This document shows, one piece after another, positions 1 to 4,923 of a DNA stretch of 5,448 nt. A model generated the notes under the pieces. The model worked only from the letters and a program-made list of their open reading frames with translations, made no database searches and was not told where the DNA came from. This DNA comes from Chloroflexota bacterium (GTDB lineage Bacteria; Chloroflexota; Anaerolineae; Aggregatilineales; UBA3940): positions 1 through 5,448 of the forward strand of contig DRKO01000398.1 in assembly GCA_011051745.1 (NCBI GenBank). Direction: 5' to 3'. Within the stretch, counting starts at the first letter, position 1; the number at the start of each line of letters is the position of its first letter. Made by a program: the position numbers and the translations under genes.

Positions 1-428
1 CCCCCGCCCAGAGTCAGGGAGCCTTCTTCAAATTCCAGCGGGTGGCTTGCATCGCTCCCCTGCCACCAGAGCAGACCATCGGCCTGACCGGGCAGAGGTT
101 GCTCGATCACGGGCAGGGCGGTATCCAGAAGGCGGTTAGCCCACTGATCAGCCGGTGTGGTGAAGCCATCCGGTGAGGAAGTGCGGGAAGGAGTAACGGA
201 GACCGGAGAGGAGGGACTGGCCGTGATGCCGGTGGGCAAGGGAGCGCCGATCGTGGTCGCGACCGGGCCGACGCCGCCCTCAATCACCGGCGTGGGTGAA
301 AGAACGCCGCCCGGCAGGGGAAAGGGAACTAACCAGCCGCTGAAATACAGTCCCAACGCCCCCAGAGCGGCCAGCACCAGCAAAAGGCCAGGAATCCTCA
401 ACCCTCGTGCACGCTGCCGCTTATACAC
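1..428 (-). CDS. membrane-anchored extracytoplasmic protein with Pro/Thr/Ser linker (3' end cut by window edge)
   Basis: This frame is open from a GTG at 428-426 to the left edge: 142 codons without a stop, C-terminus outside the window. Residues 1-11 are strongly basic (K3, R4, R6, R8, R11). Residues 12-34 form one hydrophobic helix containing LLLVLAALGALGLYF, so the protein is probably anchored with its N-terminus inside. Residues about 43-92 are a low-complexity Pro/Thr/Ser/Gly linker. A more globular region starts near residue 93 (ADQWANRLLD). No lipobox is visible. The GTG lies 2 nt after the TGA of the upstream lipoprotein gene, which suggests translational coupling. A GGAGG at 452-448 is too far away (19 nt) to be an ideal ribosome site, so the exact start is uncertain. 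Function is not recognisable; the architecture and neighbour suggest a cell-surface role. The plus-strand frame over the same DNA has no recognisable content. Confidence 0.72.
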   Translation of the reverse strand, partial: MYKRQRARGLRIPGLLLVLAALGALGLYFSGWLVPFPLPGGVLSPTPVIEGGVGPVATTIGAPLPTGITASPSSPVSVTPSRTSSPDGFTTPADQWANRLLDTALPVIEQPLPGQADGLLWWQGSDASHPLEFEEGSLTLGG

Positions 429-430
429 GC

Positions 431-1411
431 TCAGCGAACCGTCCAGACCTCCAGGTTGTCAAAGGCCACGCGGAGAACCTCGCTGCCCTGGCTCACCGCG
501 TAGAGCGCGACATCACCCTGTCCGAGCTGCGCGTCCTCAAAGCTGCCCAGTAACTGATCGTCAAAGTAGAGGGTGTGCCGATCAGCCTGAACGAGGAGGC
601 CCAGCGCGTGAACCTGTTGACTGGCTGCGTCCAGACCGGAGGGCAGCTCACCTTCGATGAGCGTCCCTCCGACGAACGCTCCGTTGACCCTGGCGACTAC
701 CGAATAGCGATTTTCGCAGGAGACCATTAACAAATAATAATTATCCGTGTCGGTGAAGCGGTACAGCAACCCGTACCCACCCCCAGTTGGGCAGACCTCC
801 GGAGTGACCTCAACCCGGACGTACATATCCTGCTGATTGACGGCCGTTGTGTTGATCAGGCCCGCGTCGTAAGGGCCGACCTCGAAGACATAACGTCCGG
901 CTTCCAGCCGTATCTTCACCGTCGCCTGATCCACCGAAGGCCACCCCTGATAAAAGTCGGCGGCAAAGATCATACGATCCTGGCTGACGCCGGGCAGGCC
1001 CTCATCAGAAGCATCGGAGGCAGGCCTCGGGGAGTTTTCAGGCTCAGGGGCCGGTGTGGCGGTCCCTGCCGCTGGAGAGGGTTCAGTTGCCTCCACCACA
1101 GCCCCGGCTTCGCCGGTGGCCGTCGGAGCGGGCGCTTCGGCGATAGCCGCTCCTTCCTCCGCATCATCTGACGCCGCACGAGGGGTGACGGTCGGGAAGG
1201 GCGTCACGGTAGGCGGGGGCAGAAATGTGGCGGTGGCCGTCGGGGTGGGCTGAGTCGGCTCAACTGTCACCGGCGGCGTCCCGGCGACCTGCTCGCCTCC
1301 GCCCCCACAGGCGGATAGAAGGAATACCAGCCCTACCAGAAGAAACATCCCCGGCGAGACGTGGGCCAGCAAGCCGTCAAAGTTGCCTGAAAGCACGTGT
1401 TGTAGCCTCAT
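431..1411 (-). CDS. lipoprotein with Thr/Pro-rich linker and C-terminal LamG/DUF1080-like beta-sandwich domain
   Basis: This is a 326-residue predicted lipoprotein. The hydrophobic signal (residues 22-34, MFLLVGLVFLLSA) ends in the lipobox LSAC with the acylated cysteine at C35, followed by GGGGE. Residues about 44-135 are a disordered Thr/Pro/Ala/Glu linker. Residues about 147-326 form a beta-rich domain with the segment YGLLYRFTDTDNYYLLMVS (213-231) and the ending VAFDNLEVW. That pattern is common in Chloroflexota surface proteins and resembles concanavalin-like (LamG or DUF1080/3-keto-disaccharide hydrolase) sandwiches, which often bind carbohydrate. C207 and C232 could form a disulfide. 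The n-region from the first ATG is long (21 residues, only one Arg); the internal Met22 is an alternative start but would leave no positive charge before the hydrophobic core. A weak GGGA precedes the first ATG. The gene heads a two-gene leftward unit. No catalytic residues are assignable, so a binding or structural role is inference. Confidence 0.82.
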   Translation of the reverse strand: MRLQHVLSGNFDGLLAHVSPGMFLLVGLVFLLSACGGGGEQVAGTPPVTVEPTQPTPTATATFLPPPTVTPFPTVTPRAASDDAEEGAAIAEAPAPTATGEAGAVVEATEPSPAAGTATPAPEPENSPRPASDASDEGLPGVSQDRMIFAADFYQGWPSVDQATVKIRLEAGRYVFEVGPYDAGLINTTAVNQQDMYVRVEVTPEVCPTGGGYGLLYRFTDTDNYYLLMVSCENRYSVVARVNGAFVGGTLIEGELPSGLDAASQQVHALGLLVQADRHTLYFDDQLLGSFEDAQLGQGDVALYAVSQGSEVLRVAFDNLEVWTVR

Positions 1412-1424
1412 GTTCCCAATTCAC

Positions 1425-1434
1425 TCAACGTTGA
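1425..1434. repeat. 10-bp perfect palindrome in the leader of the lipoprotein gene
   Basis: TCAACGTTGA is a perfect palindrome. It is flanked by ATTCA (1419-1423) and TGAAT (1432-1436), so the dyad looks slightly larger. It lies between the probable -10 box of the minus-strand promoter and the lipoprotein ATG, a position where a repressor could bind. No regulator is encoded nearby, and a 10-bp palindrome can occur by chance. Confidence 0.3.
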
Positions 1435-1446
1435 ATCCTGAGGCGG

Positions 1447-1475
1447 ATAATAACGCAGCCTGCCGAGATTGCACA
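1447..1475 (-). promoter_or_regulatory. probable sigma70-type promoter of the leftward lipoprotein operon
   Basis: On the minus strand TATTAT (1452-1447) matches the -10 consensus at five of six positions. The hexamer 17 bp upstream, TGTGCA (1475-1470), matches the -35 consensus at only three of six. The start point would be near 1440, giving a leader of about 30 nt before the ATG at 1411. It is supported by position and by the AT-rich -10 in GC-rich DNA, but the -35 is weak. Confidence 0.4.
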
Positions 1476-1579
1476 GTCCCCCTGAGCACCATGCGCCCCG
1501 GCTCTACCCTGTCTCAATGGAGGGGCGTGGGCGGCAGATGGCCGGTGGAAGATCGCCGATCTTGTGAGGTGGGGTAGCG

Positions 1580-1608
1580 TTGACATGTTTTTCCGTCTAC
1601 GGTATGCT
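1580..1608 (+). promoter_or_regulatory. near-consensus sigma70-type promoter of the deacetylase gene, implying a leaderless mRNA
   Basis: TTGACA (1580-1585), a perfect -35 box, is followed after exactly 17 bp by TATGCT (1603-1608), a four-of-six -10 box with the key T, A and final T. Transcription would start near 1614-1616, and the ATG of the deacetylase is at 1618. The transcript would therefore have 2-4 nt or no leader and no Shine-Dalgarno site. This argues that the in-frame codons upstream of 1618 are not translated. Confidence 0.72.
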
Positions 1609-1617
1609 CCGGCTCGT

Positions 1618-2685
1618 ATGACAGAGAAACAAAACTCAACCGGGAAACTACGATCTAAAACGCCAAAACGTCAGGGAGAGCAGCGACGCCCCATCGTCAT
1701 AGGGGGCGTGCTTCTGGCGAGCGGGATACTGGCCTGCGTGGCGCTGGGACTGGTGGCCTTCACCCCAGCCAGCCAGAACGATCAGCGTCCCCGCCTGCTC
1801 GCAGCGCTGTTCACGGCTACGCCCACCGCGTCGGCCACGCCGACCGCCACCAGCACGCCAACCCAGACAGCCACCCCGACCGACACACCCACCGCCACGC
1901 TGACGCCGACCGACACACTAACGCCCAGCATCACGCCAACCGAGACGCCCACCAACACCCCCACGCCCCTGCCCACGCCTGACGGGCGCGAGCGTGAATT
2001 CTACATCCCGATCCTGATGTATCATTACATCAGCGTTCCACCGGAGGATGCCGACGTTTACCGACAGGACCTCTCGGTAACGCCGGAGAACTTCCGCGAG
2101 CAGATGGCCTGGTTGCACGCGAGCGGCTACCAGACAATCTCGCTCTATGATCTGGTCTATGCGCTGAACATCGGCTGGCCGCCCCTGCCGGAGCGACCGA
2201 TCATCCTCACCTTTGACGATGGCTACGCGGACAACTACGAAAATGCCTTCCCGATCCTGCAGGAGTTCGGGTTTACGGGCACTTTCTTCATCCTGACCGA
2301 CGTCACCGACCGGAACGAGCCGGGGTATATGACATGGGATATGCTCCGCGAGATGAGCGAAGCGGGGATGAGCATTGAGGTTCATGGGCGTGAGCACTTC
2401 GACATGATGGGGCGAGACCGGGACTGGCTGCTTTTCCACCTGCTGGGGCCAGCGCAGACCATCGAAGCCAATCTGGGGTATCAGCCCCGGATGCTCTCCT
2501 ATCCGGCGGGGCACTATGACGAGCAGGTGATCTCCGTCGCTCAGGAAGTTGGATACTGGGCAGCCGTCACAACCCGGAACGGGATGCTGCAGAAGAAGGA
2601 TGAGCTGTTTGAATTGCCGCGTATCCGAATTCGCGGTGACTGGGACCTGGATGTATTCATCGCCGTTGTGACGGGCGGCTTATAA
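1618..2685 (+). CDS. membrane-anchored polysaccharide deacetylase (NodB domain, CE4 family)
   Basis: This 355-residue protein is predicted to remove N- or O-acetyl groups from a cell-surface polysaccharide or peptidoglycan outside the membrane. Residues 1-24 are basic and cytoplasmic, 25-48 are a single membrane helix, 66-121 are a Thr/Pro linker, and the NodB domain begins near 129 (IPILMYHYIS). Catalytic motifs are present: TFDDG at 198-202 (base D200, metal ligand D201), HGREH with metal ligands H256 and H260, SYPAGHYD around P296, and LPRIR at 333-337. Motif 2 has Gly where Ser/Thr is usual and Phe after the second His. ILAC (37-40) is a poor lipobox and the hydrophobic stretch continues past it, so an uncleaved anchor is preferred. 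The frame is open upstream to 1564, and ATG 1585 has a GGGG before it, but the promoter at 1580-1608 overlaps that stretch, so 1618 is chosen. The natural substrate cannot be read from sequence. Confidence 0.9.
   Translation: MTEKQNSTGKLRSKTPKRQGEQRRPIVIGGVLLASGILACVALGLVAFTPASQNDQRPRLLAALFTATPTASATPTATSTPTQTATPTDTPTATLTPTDTLTPSITPTETPTNTPTPLPTPDGREREFYIPILMYHYISVPPEDADVYRQDLSVTPENFREQMAWLHASGYQTISLYDLVYALNIGWPPLPERPIILTFDDGYADNYENAFPILQEFGFTGTFFILTDVTDRNEPGYMTWDMLREMSEAGMSIEVHGREHFDMMGRDRDWLLFHLLGPAQTIEANLGYQPRMLSYPAGHYDEQVISVAQEVGYWAAVTTRNGMLQKKDELFELPRIRIRGDWDLDVFIAVVTGGL
1813..1980 (+). repeat. degenerate Thr/Pro codon repeat (extracellular linker of the deacetylase)
   Basis: About 56 codons are dominated by ACx and CCx, with recurring units such as ACGCCGACC and CCGACCGACACA at irregular spacing. 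They encode TPT-type residues 66-121, a likely extended spacer lifting the catalytic domain away from the membrane and a plausible O-glycosylation target. The low complexity makes long antisense open frames here, which are artefacts. The irregular units and absence of spacers rule out a CRISPR array. Confidence 0.75.
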
Positions 2686-2701
2686 ACAGGTGCAGGGGCT
2701 A

Positions 2702-2728
2702 CCCCGTTACCATCTCCCGGATACGGGG
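2702..2728 (+). other. weak stem-loop between the deacetylase and the DUF4760-like gene
   Basis: CCCCGT (2702-2707) can pair with ACGGGG (2723-2728), with a possible inner ATC/GAT pairing (2712-2714 with 2720-2722, after allowing for a bulge). No T-run follows. It could attenuate read-through or sit in the leader of the next gene. The stem is short and may be chance. Confidence 0.25.
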
Positions 2729-2751
2729 CCACAACAAGGGGGCAAGTTATC

Positions 2752-3462
2752 ATGGTGGAGCGAGCGGACAAGAACAGGGGAGAGGATAGGCCTTTCCTGG
2801 AACGGCTGAAAGAGATGCCGGTCGGGAAGGTGGTGCGCTATGCCCTTATCGGCAGCGTCATCGCCTTCGTGTTCTGGGTCGGTCTGGTCTACACGTTCTG
2901 GCGGCTCGCCAACCCCACCGGAGAGGTTTCGACACTGTGGTCAGCACTGGAAGGCCTCTCGTCGGCGGCGACCTTTGCGATCGCCATCGGCGGCGGCCTG
3001 ATGGCCCTCATCCAGTTGAGCGAGGCGGTCGATCAGCGCAAACTGGCGATTGAGAGCCGCAACTTTGAGGTTTATAACAACATTTTCGAGCGCCTGATGT
3101 CGGACGAGCACATCGAAGCACGTCGCTGGATATACCTCAATCTACCGGACGATCCGGAGGTCGGTCTTCAGCAGATTGACGAGGAAGGCCACCGGTACAT
3201 CAAGATGGTGCTGAACGCCTTTGATCACCTCGGCTTTCTGCTCCAGCGTGACTGGGTGCACGACGAGGGAATCCTCGGCTGGGTCAGCCCGATTGTGGTC
3301 AAGACATGGGAGAAGCTGGGGCCTTACGTGGAGTATGAGGCGAGACGACGCAGAGAGCCGGACTACTACGAGGCGGCCCGGCATCTGGCAGAGCAGTGCT
3401 ATGAGTGGCGGAGGAGGCATTTGCCGGAGGCGGAGGTCAACTGGCTGAATGACGCGCTATAG
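2752..3462 (+). CDS. two-helix inner-membrane protein, DUF4760-like, function unknown
   Basis: This is a 236-residue protein of unknown function. A charged N-terminus (1-26) precedes two hydrophobic helices, about 27-50 (ALIGSVIAFVFWVGLVYTFW) and about 66-90. The C-terminal part, 95-236, is a charged alpha-helical domain predicted to lie in the cytoplasm. The segments FERLMSDEHIEARR (112-125), LNAFDHLGFLLQRDWV (154-169) and WEKLGPYVEYEARRRREPDYY (186-206) resemble DUF4760 proteins; this is from memory of the family pattern and not a search. AAGGGGG at 2736-2742 lies 9 nt before the ATG and supports the start. It follows the deacetylase by 66 nt on the same strand with no clear promoter of its own, so co-transcription is possible. 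No catalytic motif is visible. The gene does not obviously belong to either the envelope or the mevalonate genes beside it. Confidence 0.8.
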   Translation: MVERADKNRGEDRPFLERLKEMPVGKVVRYALIGSVIAFVFWVGLVYTFWRLANPTGEVSTLWSALEGLSSAATFAIAIGGGLMALIQLSEAVDQRKLAIESRNFEVYNNIFERLMSDEHIEARRWIYLNLPDDPEVGLQQIDEEGHRYIKMVLNAFDHLGFLLQRDWVHDEGILGWVSPIVVKTWEKLGPYVEYEARRRREPDYYEAARHLAEQCYEWRRRHLPEAEVNWLNDAL

Positions 3463-3499
3463 AAATTCCTGAGACCACCCCGACAGCATCTGATAGATT

Positions 3500-3528
3500 T
3501 TGACAGATAATCCTGATACCATTCTAGC
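3500..3528 (+). promoter_or_regulatory. candidate promoter of the mevalonate genes
   Basis: A perfect -35 box, TTGACA (3500-3505), is followed 17 bp later by TCTAGC (3523-3528), which matches only three of six -10 positions. An alternative register is TAGATT (3494-3499), 17 bp, TACCAT (3517-3522), with a better -10. The stretch is AT-richer than its surroundings and sits in the only sizeable gap before the reductase gene. Start point and exact boxes are uncertain; a start near 3529-3537 would place the stem-loop at 3539 at the very 5' end of the mRNA. Confidence 0.5.
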
Positions 3529-3538
3529 AGGTCCTGAT
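3511..3538 (+). repeat. pair of TCCTGAT direct repeats 21 bp apart around the promoter
   Basis: TCCTGAT occurs at 3511-3517 and 3532-3538, a spacing of two helical turns, flanking the candidate -10 region. A related TTCCTGA occurs at 3466-3472. This could be a regulator site, but the repeats are short and chance is likely. Confidence 0.25.
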
Positions 3539-3558
3539 GGCCCACGGTTGCGTGGGCC
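3539..3558 (+). terminator. perfect 8-bp GC-rich stem-loop: terminator of the upstream gene or 5'-leader hairpin of the reductase gene
   Basis: GGCCCACG (3539-3546), loop GTTG, CGTGGGCC (3551-3558) form a perfect 8-bp stem. Only two T residues follow (TTCGCG), so a classical intrinsic terminator is incomplete. It is 76 nt after the DUF4760-like stop and 24 nt before the reductase ATG. If the promoter at 3500-3528 is used, the hairpin lies within the first bases of the mevalonate mRNA, where it could stabilise the transcript. Confidence 0.5.
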
Positions 3559-3582
3559 TTCGCGTATCTGAGGGTAGGGACG

Positions 3583-4875
3583 ATGGGCAAAAGCTCCCGA
3601 TTGCCGGGTTTCTATAAAAAGCCGGTCGCCGAACGGGCGAAGGTTGTCGCGGAATGGGCCGACCTCACACCGGAGGAACTGGCCGCCCTCTCCGGAGAGG
3701 GCGGGACGGCCCTCAGCCCGGAGCTGGCGGACAAACTGATCGAGAACGTGGTCGGGGTGTACGGCCTGCCACTGGGTATCGCCGCCAACTTCCAGATCAA
3801 CGGGCGTGATGTGCTCGTTCCGATGGTGATTGAAGAACCGTCTGTGGTGGCAGGAGCCAGCTTCATGGCGAAGCTGGCACGCGCCGGAGGTGGTTTCCGC
3901 ACCAGCAGTACACCACCGGAGATGATCGGCCAGATTCAGGTGCTCGATCTGGAAGATCCGGAGGCAGCCCGCGCCGCTATCCTGGCGCACAAAGATGAGC
4001 TAATGGAACTGGCGGACTCCTGCGATAAGGTGGTGGTTCGGCTGGGCGGCGGCTCCCGCGATCTCGAAGTGCGCATCCTGGATGACACACCCATTGGCCC
4101 GATGTTGATCGTGCACCTCATCTTTGACTGCCGCGATGCGATGGGGGCCAACATGGTTAACACGGCCTGCGAACGCCTTGCCGCACCGATTGAGCGCATC
4201 ACGGGGGGGCGGGTCGGCCTCCGGATTCTCTCTAATCTGGCCGAGCGCCGTCTGGCACGCGCCGAGTGCACGATCCCGGCGGAGGCGCTGGCTTTTGACG
4301 AATATCCCGGTGAGCGGGTAGTTAACGGCATTGTAGAAGCATGGGCCTTCGCCGCCGCCGACCCCTACCGGGCGGCCACCCACAACAAGGGCATTATGAA
4401 CGGAGTGGACGCGGTCGTCATTGCGACCGGCAACGACTGGCGGGCCATCGAGGCAGGGGCACACGCCTACGCGGCACGCTCCGGACGCTACACCTCGCTC
4501 AGCACATGGGGCAAGGATGAGGCAGGGAATCTGATCGGCAGCTTGGAGATGCCGATGGCGGTCGGGATCGTCGGGGGAGCGACAAGAGCGCACCCGGTGG
4601 CTCAGGTGGCCCTCAAAATTCTGAACGTACGCTCGGCCCGCGAACTGGCGGAGATCATCGTAGCCGTCGGGCTGGCCCAGAATCTGGCCGCGCTGCGGGC
4701 GCTGGCGACGGAAGGTATCCAGAAGGGACACATGGCACTGCACGCTCGCCAGATCGCGATCTCGGTGGGTGCAACGGGTGAGCAGATAGACCGCATCGTC
4801 GAGCGGATGCTTCAGGAAGGTGAAATCTCACAGCCCCGCGCTCAGGCTTTACTGAAAGAAGAGAGTGGGAAGTAG
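3583..4875 (+). CDS. mvaA: hydroxymethylglutaryl-CoA reductase, class II
   Basis: HMG-CoA reductase interconverts HMG-CoA and mevalonate in the cytosol, the committing step of the mevalonate pathway. At 430 residues it matches the Pseudomonas mevalonii class II enzyme (428). The four catalytic residues E83, K267, D283 and H381 of that enzyme correspond here to E85 (EEPSVVAGAS), K269 (THNKGIMNG), D285 (ATGNDW) and H383 (GHMALHAR), each offset by two. The dinucleotide-binding motif DAMGANMVNT is at 185-194. D148 would align with the P. mevalonii Asp linked to NAD preference, so NADH use is plausible but uncertain. There is no membrane anchor, as expected for class II. GAGGG (3570-3574), 8 nt before the ATG, supports the start. 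The name degradative often given to this class is historical; the HMG-CoA synthase gene 48 nt downstream argues for biosynthesis of isoprenoids. Confidence 0.96.
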   Translation: MGKSSRLPGFYKKPVAERAKVVAEWADLTPEELAALSGEGGTALSPELADKLIENVVGVYGLPLGIAANFQINGRDVLVPMVIEEPSVVAGASFMAKLARAGGGFRTSSTPPEMIGQIQVLDLEDPEAARAAILAHKDELMELADSCDKVVVRLGGGSRDLEVRILDDTPIGPMLIVHLIFDCRDAMGANMVNTACERLAAPIERITGGRVGLRILSNLAERRLARAECTIPAEALAFDEYPGERVVNGIVEAWAFAAADPYRAATHNKGIMNGVDAVVIATGNDWRAIEAGAHAYAARSGRYTSLSTWGKDEAGNLIGSLEMPMAVGIVGGATRAHPVAQVALKILNVRSARELAEIIVAVGLAQNLAALRALATEGIQKGHMALHARQIAISVGATGEQIDRIVERMLQEGEISQPRAQALLKEESGK

Positions 4876-4911
4876 GCCTTCTTTAGAGAAAGGTCCGCTT
4901 CAGGAGCAGGG

Positions 4912-4916
4912 AAGGA
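4912..4916 (+). promoter_or_regulatory. strong ribosome binding site that sets the HMG-CoA synthase start
   Basis: AAGGA, within the purine-rich run GGGAAGGAAGAG (4909-4920), lies 7 nt before the ATG at 4924. It favours this start over in-frame GTG codons at 4960 and 4978, which lack such a site, although conservation with the family only begins near residue 25. Confidence 0.7.
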
Positions 4917-4923
4917 AGAGCAC

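Noticed and set aside
157..660. Plus-strand open frame of 167 codons
   Set aside because: It lies antisense to two genes with clear signal/anchor and linker architecture, is rich in Arg and Pro as expected of a shadow frame in GC-rich DNA, and has no domain signature.
1564..1617. Upstream extension of the deacetylase to the first in-frame ATG
   Set aside because: The stretch contains the -35 and -10 boxes of a near-consensus promoter, so it is unlikely to be in the mRNA, and the extra residues add no signal or domain feature. An ATG at 1585 with a GGGG upstream remains a minor possibility.
1729..1740. Lipobox (ILAC) in the deacetylase
   Set aside because: Leu at -2 is atypical and the hydrophobic segment continues for eight residues after the Cys, which fits an uncleaved membrane helix better.
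1813..1980. CRISPR-like or tandem repeat array
   Set aside because: Units are irregular, stay in frame and encode a Thr/Pro linker; there are no uniform repeats with unique spacers.
1782..2514. Minus-strand open frames under the deacetylase, including a Val/Gly-repeat protein
   Set aside because: The Val/Gly repeat is the antisense of the Thr/Pro codon run, and the other frame is antisense to the intact NodB domain.
2681..2686. TATAAA as a -10 box for the DUF4760-like gene
   Set aside because: It overlaps the deacetylase stop codon, and no acceptable -35 lies 16-18 bp upstream (TTGTGA is only 9 bp away).
4000..4743. Minus-strand open frame of 247 codons
   Set aside because: It is entirely antisense to the HMG-CoA reductase gene, whose catalytic motifs are complete; long antisense frames are common at this GC content.
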